A DNA stretch of 64,000 nt from JADJPO01 sp963724535 (GCA_963724535.1 CAVRVD010000019.1:1-64000); one strand, 5' to 3'; positions 1 to 9,081 are shown, numbered from the stretch's first letter. Translations and numbers: made by a program. Notes: a model not told the origin generated them from the sequence alone.

Positions 1-1
1 C

Positions 2-661
2 GACCTCCGACTAGTCCTGGAGATCGGGTGCGGGTCGGGGTTGCTGACCAGACACCTGGTCCAGGCCGGTCACCGGGTGATCGCCACCGACGCGTCACCG
101 GCGATGCTCGACCTGGCCCGAGACGCCGTACCCGGCGCTCACGACATCCAGCTCCTCACCCTGCCCGACGATCCGGTACCCGCCGCGGACGCGATCGTCG
201 GGATCGGCCACGCCCTGAACTATCTACCAGATCCCGCCGCCATCCGGCGTGCCCTTGCAGCCCTGGCCACCGCGCTGCGACCGGGCGGTCTGATCGCTAT
301 CGACCTGTGCGACCTGGAGTGGGGTACCGCCCGGAGAGGCGCCATGACCCAGGGCCGGACAGGCGAGGATTGGGCGATCATCACCAGATTCACCCAGCCC
401 ACCCCGGACCGGTTCGACCGCGACCTCACCACGTTCGTCCGGGAAGCCGACGGCAGGTACCGCCGCGACCACGAGCATCACCGCAACGTGCTCCTCGACA
501 CCTCCACCATCCCGGCCCTCCTCCGCGAGCACGGCATCACCGCCGCCGTCAGCGTTTCGTTCCACGACACTGACTACACCCTGCCGACCGGACTGAAGAG
601 CATCATCGGCTACAAGACCCTTGAGCTGGCAAGGCCAGCCCAAGCCACCAGCAGGCCGTAA
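2..661 (+). CDS. Class I SAM-dependent methyltransferase, 5' end outside the window
   Basis: This is a soluble S-adenosylmethionine methyltransferase of unknown substrate. The frame is open from base 2 to the stop at 659-661, giving 219 visible residues. The glycine-rich SAM loop EIGCGSG (visible residues 7-13) comes directly after the window edge. It is followed by an acidic ribose-binding turn (VIATDAS) and a motif near ALNYLPD that fits methyltransferase motif II/III. The TTG at 41 is inside the SAM fold and is not the start, so the true start lies upstream of the window. Only about 30-50 residues should be missing if the protein has the usual length of 240-270. The substrate cannot be read from this sequence. 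Confidence 0.8.
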   Translation, partial: DLRLVLEIGCGSGLLTRHLVQAGHRVIATDASPAMLDLARDAVPGAHDIQLLTLPDDPVPAADAIVGIGHALNYLPDPAAIRRALAALATALRPGGLIAIDLCDLEWGTARRGAMTQGRTGEDWAIITRFTQPTPDRFDRDLTTFVREADGRYRRDHEHHRNVLLDTSTIPALLREHGITAAVSVSFHDTDYTLPTGLKSIIGYKTLELARPAQATSRP

Positions 662-954
662 AGCCGGTCCACCCTCGCCCGCAGTGCGGCAGGAGCGGAT
701 TCGCCGACACGTCCGTGTCCCTCACCGGTGACGCCGCTGGCTGGGTCACTGCCCCGACGAAGTCACCGCGGGCGGCCACCGGATCCCGGCGACCCGTCCC
801 CACCACGACGATCACACTCGACACCCAGATCGACAGGCCGACCATCCCGGCCCTGACCATCCCGTCTCGGCCGCGTCTCGGCAGCGCTCGAACCGACGAC
901 GGCGGGTCGTCGGGCGGTGGCGCAGCGAGGTGGTTGTCTTGGCGGACGAGGGCC

Positions 955-1827
955 TCACCAGTCGGCGACGACGGGGACGACCTTGTCTCCCAGGACCTCG
1001 AGGCCGACGAGGTCGTGGACGTTCTCGACCCGGCCGTGCGCGACCTGGACACCGAGGTCGGCCATGGCGCGCAGATCCGCGAGGGTCTTCTCAACGTTCT
1101 GCCCGGTCGGGCCGAGGTCGAAGAAGTACGTGGCGGTCTTCTCCACGTCCTCGTACGGGCGGCCGAGCGCCACGCAGTGGCCGCGGAGGACCTCGAGCTT
1201 GTGCGCCAGGTCGGGGCCGGCGAAGAGGTTGCACGCATCGGCGTACTTCGCGACCAGGCGCAGGGTCTTCTTCTCCCCGCCGCCACCGATGAGGATGGGG
1301 GGCCGCGGCTTCTGCAGCGGCTGGGGCACGTTGAGGGTGCGACCCAACCGATAGTGCGCGCCCTGGTAGGCCCCCTCGCTGTCCGACCACATCTGCAACA
1401 CGATCTGCAGGGTCTCCTCGAGCCGCTCGAACCGCTCCGCGGTCGGCGGGAAGAACAGGCCGAGGCCCTCGGACTCCTCGCCGTTCCAGGCCGCCCCGAT
1501 GCCGAGCATGGCCCGCCCCTTGGAGAGCACATCCAGAGTCGTGATCATCTTCGCGAGCAGACCGGGATCCCGATAGGTCACACCGGTCACCAGGGTCATG
1601 AGCTTGACCCGCTCGGTGTGCGCCGCGAGGTAGCCGAGTGTCGTGTACGCCTCGAGCATGTCGTGCTCGGCCGGGCCGTGAACGGCGATCTGCCACACGT
1701 GGTCCATCACACTGACCCGGTCGACTCCCGCGTCGTCCGCGGCCCGGGCAATCGCGGCGAGGTCGTCGGCCAACGTCGGCGGCCCACCAGGGTAAGTCAG
1801 CCGCGGCAGGTGAACACCGATCTTCAC
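955..1827 (-). CDS. LLM-class (luciferase-like) F420-dependent oxidoreductase
   Basis: The protein has 290 residues and is a bacterial-luciferase-like TIM-barrel enzyme of the type that usually binds coenzyme F420 in actinobacteria. The N-terminal KIGVHLPR strand, the EAYTTLGYLAAHTERVKL segment and the GIGAAWNGEESEGLG region are typical of the family. I chose the GTG at 1827 because GAGGAGG lies six bases upstream. The in-frame ATG at 1860 would add eleven charged residues with no family match. The gene is monocistronic, convergent with the methyltransferase side, and followed downstream by no partner. The substrate is unknown; members act on F420-linked hydride transfers to ketones, alcohols or imines. 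Confidence 0.85.
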   Translation of the reverse strand: MKIGVHLPRLTYPGGPPTLADDLAAIARAADDAGVDRVSVMDHVWQIAVHGPAEHDMLEAYTTLGYLAAHTERVKLMTLVTGVTYRDPGLLAKMITTLDVLSKGRAMLGIGAAWNGEESEGLGLFFPPTAERFERLEETLQIVLQMWSDSEGAYQGAHYRLGRTLNVPQPLQKPRPPILIGGGGEKKTLRLVAKYADACNLFAGPDLAHKLEVLRGHCVALGRPYEDVEKTATYFFDLGPTGQNVEKTLADLRAMADLGVQVAHGRVENVHDLVGLEVLGDKVVPVVADW

Positions 1828-2007
1828 GGTCGCCTCCTCGTCACGTCGTGGGCCAGGCACTCACCCCATCCCGAGCCTCGCCACACCACCGTACGGGCGC
1901 AGCCGCCACCACACGACCGGTGATGAGCGCGGACCGGCCGCGCGGAACGCGGCTACGAGCGGACGGCAAGGAACGCGGCATGAGTTGCCCTGTGTCAACT
2001 CCCTTGG

Positions 2008-3248
2008 TCAGGCAGCCTTCTGTTGGTCTTGTTGTAGGAGCTGTTGCAGGGCGCGGTGTTCGGCGGGGTTGTAGGGCGTGTTGTCCTGCCAGCAGCGCCA
2101 GATGACGCCGACCCAGGCGCGGGCGAGGATGCGGACGGCGTGGGGGTGGTCGTGGCCGCGGGCGCGGGCCTGGGCGTAGAGGCGGGCGGCCCAGGGGTGG
2201 ACGTGGCGGGTGTCGGCGGCGAAGTCGCAGACGGCGTCGCGGAGCTGCTTGTCCGCGCCCCAGCGGAACACGACGGCCTTGACCTTGCCGGACTGGCGGG
2301 TCGAGGGGGCGACCCCGGCCAGGCAGGCCAACGACTCCGGGGTGGGGAACCGGCCTCGGGCGTCGCCGATCTCGGCGAGCAGCCGCGCCGCGCGGACGGT
2401 CCCGGAGCGGGGCAGGCTGGTGAAGATCGCCGCGTCGGGGTGGGCCTCGAGCTGCTCGGTGATGGAGTCCTCCAGGACGCGGATCTGGGTGTTCAGCGAC
2501 CGCAGCACCGCCACCAGGGCGGCGGTGGTCACCGCGTGGGTCGCCGCGGTGGGGCCGACCACCCCGCGAGGGTGCGCTCGTCAGCCGGGCGTACAGGACC
2601 TCGGCGGGGACCCCGCCCCGGTAGGACACGCTCTTCAGCCAGGTCGCCAGCCGCTTGGTCGAGAGCCAGTCGGCCTGTTCCTGGGTGGTGAACCGCTCCA
2701 GGAACGACAGTGTCACGCCCTTGTGCATGCCGCTGAACAGTGTTGCCGCCGCGGGGAACACGGCCTGCACGTGGGCCAGCAGCTGGTTGCCGAGCGCGAC
2801 CCGGGCAGCGACCAGGTCCCGCCGCGCGCGGACACTGGCCCGCAGCGTCGTGGTCTGCCCGGAGTCGAAGACCATCGCCCGCAGCCGGCGGGCGTCGGTC
2901 CGCACCACGTCGGCCAGGACGTAGGCGTCGAACCGGTCATCCTTGTTGCCCGCCGACCCATACCGTCGAGCGGAGGTTCTTCACCTGCCCCGGCGGGATC
3001 ACGTACAGCGTCACGCCGGCGCGCAGCAGCGCCTCGACCACGGGCCCGTCACCGCGTTCGATGCCGACCTCGTCCACGCCGGCGCGCAGCAGCCGCCGGC
3101 ACATCCGCGCCAGCCCGGCCGCGTCATGCGCGACCGTGAACCGGTCGATCACCTCTCCCTGCTCGCCGACCACGCACACCACGTGGTCGTCCTTGGCCCA
3201 GTCCACGCCCGCGGTCACACGCATCGCAGCCGGCTCGGGGATACTCAC
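2008..3248 (-). pseudogene. IS110-family DEDD transposase, broken by two frameshifts
   Basis: Three pieces in different frames join into one transposase. The first (from GTG 3248) carries the RuvC-like start GVDWAKDDH with the first catalytic Asp, the IERGDGPVVEAL strand, and runs to NLRS near 2975. There the expected RYGSAGNKDDRFDAY continues one frame over, so one base is extra or two are missing. The second piece runs to YARLTSAPSRGG near 2575. The third (ending at 2008) carries the C-terminal helix-hairpin-helix and serine motif GVAPSTRQSGK. All catalytic motifs survive, which suggests recent inactivation. Programmed frameshifting is unlikely because IS110 transposases are normally a single frame and no slippery run sits at either break. 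Confidence 0.8.
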
Positions 3249-3260
3249 TGTTGTCTCCTC
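2008..3260 (-). mobile_element. IS110-family insertion sequence remnant, ends not resolved
   Basis: The segment carries a disrupted IS110-type transposase and no other gene. IS110 elements usually lack terminal inverted repeats, and none was seen here, so the ends cannot be fixed by eye. The stated limits cover the transposase plus its ribosome binding region only. Confidence 0.6.
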
Positions 3261-3595
3261 GCTGTTGCCTCAGTCGGGGGGACACCCGGTGGTCCCGGGA
3301 CACCACACCCGGTCGCTCACTGATCGGCGCTCGACGGCGCGTAGCCCTGTAGCCAGTCGGGGTGTCCCGGTACCGCCGGGCCTCGCAGAACTCATGCTGG
3401 ATCTCGAAGATCGAGCGTAAGAGGGCGATGACCCGGCGGGACCAGGGGTGCTGCCCGAACCGTCTCACCCGAACACCCGAGGAACGGCTCCGGCACGCCA
3501 AGAGTGGACCAGTGAGCGTAATGGCCGCTCTGCGGCAATTGAGTGCGCGTACCGCGCTGCCGCTCGACCGCAGGTTCAGAATCCGCGAGACGCGA
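3249..3595. other. Intergenic stretch with no gene I can support
   Basis: A minus-strand reading around 3300-3450 gives a protein-like phrase (LLRSIFEIQHEFCEARRYRD) that may be the remnant of a gene cut by the IS110 insertion. It has no start, no stop at a sensible place and no family match that I know. Otherwise nothing is recognisable. Confidence 0.4.
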
Positions 3596-3844
3596 TTACG
3601 TCTCTGCCTGTTCCTTGCGGTGGAGGGCCTCGAAGGCCTCGTAGACTAGGAATGCCGGCCAGACCAGCGCTTTCAACACGGCAAGCCCGCGGGCAGTCGG
3701 GGAGTCGGCCCGCCGCCAGAAGTACACCGCCGCACCGACAAGGCCGAGCCCGTACACGGGACTGCCATTGCCTGCGTGCGTGCCCGCGGAGGGTCGGCGG
3801 CGGCTGGGCTTCTCCGTCGCCTGAACGGCTGATTGATCGGTCAT
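3596..3844 (-). CDS. Small membrane protein of unknown function
   Basis: The product has 82 residues. The first 30 are polar and Arg/Ser-rich. They are followed by a short hydrophobic stretch (VYGLGLVGAAVYFWRRA) and a second one (LAVLKALVWPAFLVYEAFEAL), consistent with two membrane passes or one pass plus a re-entrant helix, and a charged tail. GGAGGTGGGAG directly precedes the ATG at 3844, which supports translation. I do not recognise a named family; similar short two-helix proteins are common in actinobacteria. It stands alone, between the IS110 remnant and the protease locus. Confidence 0.6.
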   Translation of the reverse strand: MTDQSAVQATEKPSRRRPSAGTHAGNGSPVYGLGLVGAAVYFWRRADSPTARGLAVLKALVWPAFLVYEAFEALHRKEQAET

Positions 3845-4041
3845 CTCCCACCTCCAAGGTTGGGTTCATCTTCCCTTGGTTCAGGCCGCGGCGGCAGACC
3901 ATAGACCACGTCGCCGGCTACCGACCCAAGGACTCGGCCAGGCGGAGGCCAGCCGGCTGGCTCCGCCGGTCACCCTCCCGGGCAGAGGCGGCGGGGCGCG
4001 CTCGGCGGCCATGAGCGAAGGCGCCGCGATCAAGGGCCAAG

Positions 4042-4094
4042 AGCGCGACGGCCGCGCTGATCGCGGCAGGAGCGTGACGGCCACGCTGATCGCG
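4042..4094. repeat. 24-bp direct repeat, two copies
   Basis: The 24 bases at 4042-4065 recur at 4071-4094 with two differences (GCGCGACGGCCGCG against GCGTGACGGCCACG, both followed by CTGATCGCG). The repeat period is 29 bases. No function is evident. Confidence 0.7.
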
Positions 4095-4148
4095 CCATGA
4101 TGGGTCTTCGCAGGTGCTCAGTCGAGGGGTGCGTCAGGTCGGTGACGG

Positions 4149-4164
4149 GGGTTCGTTTGAACCC
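4149..4164. terminator. Weak hairpin beyond the 3' end of the subtilase pair
   Basis: GGGTTC-GTTT-GAACCC forms a perfect 6-bp stem with a 4-base loop about 100 bases past the stop of the minus-strand subtilase. There is no T-tract. It could end the protease transcript, but the evidence is only the fold and position. Confidence 0.3.
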
Positions 4165-4267
4165 GGCCCACCCCGCAGCCCCGCCCGGACACTCGCCCTA
4201 TCCCTGGCGCTGGCGCCCTGTTGTCAGTGTGATCGGCATCGGTGGCCGGTCGTTGGGGTGGTGAGGG

Positions 4268-5863
4268 TCAGGTCCAGTTGCCTGCGGACCAGCTGCTCCC
4301 GGACCAGGAGCTGCCGGACCAGCTGCTGCCGGACCAGCTGCTGCCCGACCAGGAGCTGCCGGACCAGGTGTTGGCGGCCCAGCTGCTCCCGGCCCAGGAC
4401 TTGCCGGCCCAGGAGGATCCGGCCCAGGACTTGCCGGCCCAGGAGGACCCGGCCCAGCTGCTGCCGGCCCAGCTGCTGCCGTTCCAGGTGCCGGCGGACC
4501 AGGTGCTGCCGGTCGCCTCGGCCGCCGCCATGGCCCGGGAGTCGAAGGCGTGACCGAAGATGTCCTGCTCGCCGGTCAGGACCACGCCGTCGGCGCTCAG
4601 GTGGTCGCTGCCGCGGGCGAGCTCGAGGGAGCCGGCGCCGGTCGGGTTGGTGAACTTCTGGGTGTACGTGGCGGGGGTCTTGTTCGCCAGGACGGTCAGG
4701 TTGATCTCTCCGCCGCCCTGGGCCTGGCTGTCCGCGCCGGGGACCTTCTTGGCGTTGCCGGCGATGAACCGCTTGACCTGGTCAGGGGTCAGGGCCGGGT
4801 ACTTCTGCAGGATCAGGGCGATCGTGCCGGAGGCGATGGCCGCCGCCTGCGAGGTGCCGCAGCCGCGGAAGTAGCGGGCGTCGATCCGCCCCTCGGGGTG
4901 GGTCTGGTCGATGAAGGACCCGGGCACCCGAAGACCCTGCAGATGAGAGCCGGCGGCGACGAAGTCCGGGTTCTTGCACTTCGAGCCGCAGCCGGCCGAG
5001 CTCGCCGAGTACGAGCCCATCTCGTCGTCGTTGGGGGCGCTGGTGCCCATGGTGTCGTAGCCGCCGACACCGATCACGTACGGGTTGTACGCCGGGTTGG
5101 CCAGCCCGGGCGCGTCGTTGCCGCGCTGGTAGCCGGAGTTGCCGGCCGCGGCGACGACGACGATGCCCTGCTTCCACGCCTGGTCGACGGCGTAGGACAG
5201 CGGGTCGACGTCGTAGGCCTGGGTCGAGTTGGTGCCGTAGGCGAGGTTGATCACCCGGATGTTCAGGCCGTGGTCGTTCCTGTGCTGGACCACCCAGTCG
5301 ACCGCGGCGATCACCTGCGAGACATCGACGCCGCCGTCGGCGACCCCGACCTTGACACTGACGATCCGCGCGTCCGGGGCGATCCCCCGGTACGCCGACG
5401 CCGGCGCGGACGCGTACGGGACGGTCAGGCTCGCGTCGTGCCCGGCGATCAGACCGGCCATGAACGTGCCGTGCCCGTTGGTGTCCAGGTACCGGAACGC
5501 CGGGTTCTGCGACTCCAACGACAGGTCCGGCCCGTTGACCACCTTGCCCGGCGCGTCCAGACCAGCGACCGGCGCGACCCCGGTATCGATCACCGCGACA
5601 TCCACACCCTGACCGGTATACCCCGCCGCCCACCACGCCTGCGCACCGACATGCCCGGTCGTGGCGGCCATCGAATGCAGATCCGTCGCCGGGTCGTACC
5701 CAGCCGCGTGGGCCGGGCTACCGAACGCGACCACACCCACGGCCGACACCGCGCAGACCAGCGAGACCGCCAACCCGCGCAGGGTCCGGGTGGCCCGCAC
5801 CCCGCTCCGCGCCGCACCTCGCCCCATCCGGGTGCTCCCTGACATGGTTCGTCTCATCCCCAT
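4268..5863 (-). CDS. Secreted S8 serine peptidase (subtilase) with Trp pentapeptide-repeat tail
   Basis: The protein has 531 residues and is exported. An Arg-rich n-region and a hydrophobic core end at an AHA-A cleavage site near residues 51-54. The catalytic triad is Asp93 (VIDTG), His131 (NGHGTFMAG) and Ser338 (GCGTSQAAA), with oxyanion Asn242 (AAGNSG). Residues 453-531 are an unusual tail of sixteen units with tryptophan at every fifth position (455 to 530), mostly GSSWA or SGSSW. I chose the ATG at 5863 because a GGAAGGA box precedes it. Upstream, 59 bases away on the same strand, lies a paralogue with the same layout. A cysteine pair in the catalytic domain (292 and 296, near GCGSKC) is absent from the paralogue. 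The substrate is unknown. Confidence 0.9.
   Translation of the reverse strand: MGMRRTMSGSTRMGRGAARSGVRATRTLRGLAVSLVCAVSAVGVVAFGSPAHAAGYDPATDLHSMAATTGHVGAQAWWAAGYTGQGVDVAVIDTGVAPVAGLDAPGKVVNGPDLSLESQNPAFRYLDTNGHGTFMAGLIAGHDASLTVPYASAPASAYRGIAPDARIVSVKVGVADGGVDVSQVIAAVDWVVQHRNDHGLNIRVINLAYGTNSTQAYDVDPLSYAVDQAWKQGIVVVAAAGNSGYQRGNDAPGLANPAYNPYVIGVGGYDTMGTSAPNDDEMGSYSASSAGCGSKCKNPDFVAAGSHLQGLRVPGSFIDQTHPEGRIDARYFRGCGTSQAAAIASGTIALILQKYPALTPDQVKRFIAGNAKKVPGADSQAQGGGEINLTVLANKTPATYTQKFTNPTGAGSLELARGSDHLSADGVVLTGEQDIFGHAFDSRAMAAAEATGSTWSAGTWNGSSWAGSSWAGSSWAGKSWAGSSWAGKSWAGSSWAANTWSGSSWSGSSWSGSSWSGSSWSGSSWSAGNWT
4271..4513 (-). repeat. 15-bp coding repeat encoding Trp pentapeptides (subtilase A)
   Basis: The 3' end of the first subtilase is a run of 15-base units, sixteen in all, each with TGG at the same place. 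Neighbouring units are often nearly identical in DNA, which suggests recent expansion by slippage or unequal crossing-over. The opposite strand reads as a false Leu/Pro/Gln/Asp-rich frame. Confidence 0.9.
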
Positions 5864-5922
5864 CCGTCCTTCCACGTCCTGGTCGACACGCGGGTGCTCG
5901 CTCGTGCCTTGGCGGGGTCGGT

Positions 5923-7545
5923 TCATTGCCAGACCGCGCCGGACCAGGTGGCGTCGGTCCAGGACCGCCCGGTCCAGGAGCGTCCGGACCAGGACTCGCC
6001 GATCCAGGACCGTCCGGTCCAAGACCGCCCGGCCCAGGTGGAGTCGGTCCAGGAGCGGCCGGTCCAGGAGCGTCCGGTCCACGAGCGGCCTTGCCAGGTC
6101 TGGGCGGTCCAGGAGCGGCCGGTCCAGCCGGTGCCGATCCAGTCGCTGCCGTTCCACATGCCGCCCGACCACGTGCTGTGGGCGGCGGCCTGGGTGGCGT
6201 AGGTGGCGGGGTTCCAGGGTTGGCCGAAGATGTCCCGCTCGCCGGTCAGTTCGACGCCGTCGAAGGCGACCCGGGAGGTGCCGCGGGCGGCGTCCAGGGA
6301 CCCGGTGCCGGTGGCGTAGGGAGCCGTGGCCTTGACGGTCGGTGGGGTGGCGAGCTGGGCGGCGCGGATGTTGATGACCCCGGCACCGCGGAAGATCCAG
6401 TCGGTGGCGTCGGCGCCGTGGGCGCTGGCCACGAGCATGGTCTTGACCTGGTCGGGGGTCAGGGTGGGGTAGCGCTGCAGGAGCAGGGCGACGGCCCCGG
6501 CGGTGACGGCGGCGGCCTGGCTGGTGCCGCTGCCGCGCAGGTACCGGCCACCGACCAGGGCATCGGGGTGGGTCTCGGCGATCACCGAACCGGGCACCGC
6601 CAGACCCGCCACATGCGCGCCGGGGGCCAGGAAGTCCACGATGCGCTTGGTGTCGCCGCGGGCGGAGAACGCCGGGACGGTGTCGTCGCCGGTGTCCAGG
6701 GTCCCCTGGGCGTCGGAGGCGCCGACCGCGATGATCCGGGGGTCCATCGCGGGGTTGGCCAGGGTCAGGTTCGCGGTGCCGTCGTTGCCGGCGGCGGCCA
6801 CGACCACGATCCCGGCGTTCCAGGCCTGCTCGACGGCGTAGGCCAGCGGGTCGTCGCTCTTCCAGGTGGTGGCGTCGGTGCCGTAGGACAGGGACAGCAC
6901 CCGGATGTTCAGCCCGTCGGTGTGGGCGTGCTCGGTGACCCAGGTGACCGCGGCGATCACCTGGGAGACGTCGACGGCGCCGTCGGAGGCGCCGACCTTG
7001 ACCGAGACCAGGCGAGCGTCGGGGGCGATCCCGGCGAACCGGGTCGGGTCGGCGTAGGACGACGGTGCCCCGGCGGCGTCGCGGCCGGCGATGATCGAGG
7101 CCATGTGGGTGCCGTGACCCAGGGCGTCCAGGTTCGTCAGGGCCGGGCTCTGGGAGTCGAACGACAGGTCCGGCCCGTTGACCACGTTCCCACTGGTCAG
7201 CCCCGACACGGGGGAGATCCCGGTGTCGATCACCGCGACGTCCACCCCGGCGCCGGTGTACCCGGCGTTCCACGAGGCGTCGGCCCCGATGATCCGCGCG
7301 ATGCTGTACAGCGACCCCATATCGGTGACCGGGTCGAACGACCCGCCCGGGTTCGCCGACAGGTCCCCCGTCGTGTTGGTGAACTTCTTGTCCAGCGTCG
7401 CGAGCTTGTTCGCGTCCGTGGTCGAGGTCGAGGACTTCGCGTCCGCCGCACCGGTTCCCGGCCCGGCCAGCAGCGCGACCGCCACCGCGGCCGCCGCCAG
7501 GGGACGCCACGCACCACGCGACAGGTGGTAACGGTCGAGCAGCAT
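5923..7545 (-). CDS. Secreted S8 serine peptidase (subtilase), paralogue, with Trp pentapeptide-repeat tail
   Basis: The protein has 540 residues. The signal peptide spans about residues 1-36 (hydrophobic core LAAAAVAVALLAG, cleavage near GAADA). The triad is Asp107 (VIDTG), His144 (LGHGTHMAS) and Ser342 (GSGTSQAAA), with oxyanion Asn253. The last 84 residues carry seventeen tryptophans at exact five-residue spacing (459 to 539), here mostly in TGRSW units, so the tail is more basic than that of the neighbour. I chose the ATG at 7545, with GGGGAG upstream; longer in-frame starts add residues without signal character. The two genes share order, length and tail type and so arose by duplication. 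They are probably cotranscribed, this gene first. Confidence 0.9.
   Translation of the reverse strand: MLLDRYHLSRGAWRPLAAAAVAVALLAGPGTGAADAKSSTSTTDANKLATLDKKFTNTTGDLSANPGGSFDPVTDMGSLYSIARIIGADASWNAGYTGAGVDVAVIDTGISPVSGLTSGNVVNGPDLSFDSQSPALTNLDALGHGTHMASIIAGRDAAGAPSSYADPTRFAGIAPDARLVSVKVGASDGAVDVSQVIAAVTWVTEHAHTDGLNIRVLSLSYGTDATTWKSDDPLAYAVEQAWNAGIVVVAAAGNDGTANLTLANPAMDPRIIAVGASDAQGTLDTGDDTVPAFSARGDTKRIVDFLAPGAHVAGLAVPGSVIAETHPDALVGGRYLRGSGTSQAAAVTAGAVALLLQRYPTLTPDQVKTMLVASAHGADATDWIFRGAGVINIRAAQLATPPTVKATAPYATGTGSLDAARGTSRVAFDGVELTGERDIFGQPWNPATYATQAAAHSTWSGGMWNGSDWIGTGWTGRSWTAQTWQGRSWTGRSWTGRSWTDSTWAGRSWTGRSWIGESWSGRSWTGRSWTDATWSGAVWQ
5926..6177 (-). repeat. 15-bp coding repeat encoding Trp pentapeptides (subtilase B)
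   Basis: Seventeen 15-base units close the second subtilase. The dominant unit encodes TGRSW, unlike the GSSWA/SGSSW units of the neighbour, so the repeats have been homogenised within each gene rather than between them. Confidence 0.9.
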
Positions 7546-8264
7546 GCCAGGCTCCCCAGGGGTCGACGATCGTGCCCCCTCAGGATGACTCCAAGTAGTC
7601 AAGAAACTCCATAACGTGAGTAGCGGTTCACCCCAACAGCGGTCCACCACCCCGAACGGCGGCACCCACCGCGACGACCCACCCGACCGGAGACCGGGTG
7701 AAACCAGCGAAACGGGCGCCGGACTACCCCGAACGGGTCCTCACAGCAGAATGTCCGGGCATTCCTGAGAATGCCTCAAGCAGGTCGCGACGCAGGCCTC
7801 TATCGCCTCTCGGCCGTCGAGGAGGAGGGGACTGAGCATGCCGGGCGACGCGTCGGAGTTCGAGGAGGAGACCGCCTTCGAGAGGTACGCTCCTGGATCG
7901 GGCGTTACCTCTGATGCCGAGGTCTGAAGGCATGTCGGTGATCAGTCTCGGGCAGTGTTGCGCGTCTGGAGAAGCCCATCAGTTGCGGTGGCCTGCGACG
8001 ATGCCTTCGGGGGGCGGCTCGGATGCCTACCTGCTGGCGGGACTCCGGTCGGGCCGCGCCGGCTGGCCGAGGCTCGGTCGAGGACGGCGCAGGGGCCAGG
8101 GATAGGCGGGTGGTTGCGCCGGGGAGACGGTCGATGATCGTGGCCCGGCGGTGGGTCTTATCGACCAGAGCCTCGCGTGGTGGCGCGTAGAGGCGCGACC
8201 CGATAGTGAGCTGTCTATCACCCGGCAGGTCCCGTTTGCGTGGCCGATCAACCGGGATGATCGA
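7546..8264. other. Intergenic stretch of 0.7 kb without a supportable gene
   Basis: Short frames exist on both strands but lack ribosome binding sites and read as low-complexity Arg/Gly/Pro. The part near 7570-7620 is less GC-rich and lies upstream of the subtilase pair, so their promoter is probably there. I could not pick a -10/-35 pair with confidence. Confidence 0.5.
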
Positions 8265-9035
8265 TCAGGCCAGGTAGAGCCCTACGACGAGCAGGATGTG
8301 GCCAGCCGAGTGCGCCATGATGACGATCCAGAGGTTCCGTCCGCAGATCATGTAGGCCGTTCCCCAGATCGCGCCCATGATGCCGGCCAGCACGATGCCC
8401 CCGATGCCCCACTGGAAGTGGATCAGGGCGAAGATGAGGGACTGGACGGCTACCGCCAGGACCGGTGCGGCCGGCAGGTCTTCGAAGATGGCTTCGAGTC
8501 GTCCGATCAGAAAGCCGCGATAGATGATCTCTTCTGGGATGGCTCCGGTCAGGGGGAGGATCAGGGCCAGGGCGATGGCCGCTGGGAGGTTGCCCACGAT
8601 GGCGTCGTAGCGGGAGAAGTCTGGCTCGGGCAGCTCGATGAACCTCGATAGGAGCTGGGGAGCAAGAGCCTGCCCCCCGACGAAGGCGACCAGGATGCCC
8701 AGCACCCAGAGGGGAACCGTGGACCACCTGGCTGGGCGCTTGAAGCCGAGGTCGCTCCACGATCCGCCCCGGTGACGGACCACCGCTACGGTCGTCAAGG
8801 CCCCGACAACGACAGCAAACGCGCCCCGTGCCACGTCGCCCACATCGACCAGGCCTATCGAGGCAGCCCAGCTCTCCAGCGCGAAAGCGCCGATGGACGC
8901 CGCACTGACAGTCAAGATGTCCATGGCGGGACCTGTGGGGGACTGCCCTCCACGTGCTGGATCGGCCGTGTCGAGGGTCCCTTCGCCGGATGAGAGCCTC
9001 GCGGAGCGTTCCTGGCCTGCGGCTGCTGGTTGCAT
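8265..9035 (-). CDS. CPBP-family intramembrane glutamic metalloprotease (CAAX/Abi type)
   Basis: The protein has 256 residues and several membrane helices. The active-site motifs are EEIIYRGFL (Glu168-Glu169, Arg173), FALIHFQ (His206) and a final HSAGH motif near residue 246. Family members (Rce1/Abi-type) cleave within membranes or process small peptides; bacterial targets are mostly unknown. CGGAGG lies six bases before the ATG at 9035, which decides the start although the first 37 residues are polar. It is divergent from a TetR regulator, and the 107 bases between them hold two palindromes. I infer that the regulator represses this gene. Confidence 0.9.
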   Translation of the reverse strand: MQPAAAGQERSARLSSGEGTLDTADPARGGQSPTGPAMDILTVSAASIGAFALESWAASIGLVDVGDVARGAFAVVVGALTTVAVVRHRGGSWSDLGFKRPARWSTVPLWVLGILVAFVGGQALAPQLLSRFIELPEPDFSRYDAIVGNLPAAIALALILPLTGAIPEEIIYRGFLIGRLEAIFEDLPAAPVLAVAVQSLIFALIHFQWGIGGIVLAGIMGAIWGTAYMICGRNLWIVIMAHSAGHILLVVGLYLA

Positions 9036-9081
9036 CGTTGCCTCCGTTGTCGAGCATCAGTCCGTTCTTGGACTGTGCAGA

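Larger units (their letters stand above)
3845..4267. other. Intergenic stretch downstream of the subtilases
   Basis: No open frame here has a convincing start or protein character. The stretch holds a 24-bp imperfect direct repeat (4042-4094) and a small GC hairpin (4149-4164), annotated separately. It separates two minus-strand genes. Confidence 0.5.

Noticed and set aside
603..865. Possible small membrane protein on the minus strand (a hydrophobic stretch near 800-860)
   Set aside because: It lies in a shadow frame with no ribosome binding site, and the second half reads as unstructured.
2560..2980. Programmed frameshift in the IS110 transposase
   Set aside because: IS110 transposases are single-frame, there are two breaks, and neither lies on a slippery run.
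4242..4553. Plus-strand Leu/Pro/Gln/Asp-rich repeat protein
   Set aside because: It is the antisense reading of the subtilase Trp-repeat DNA.
4268..7510. A single 1080-codon minus-strand frame across both subtilases
   Set aside because: Its first half is antisense-like noise in the wrong frame of the second subtilase. The real first gene ends at 5923 and the next starts at 5863.
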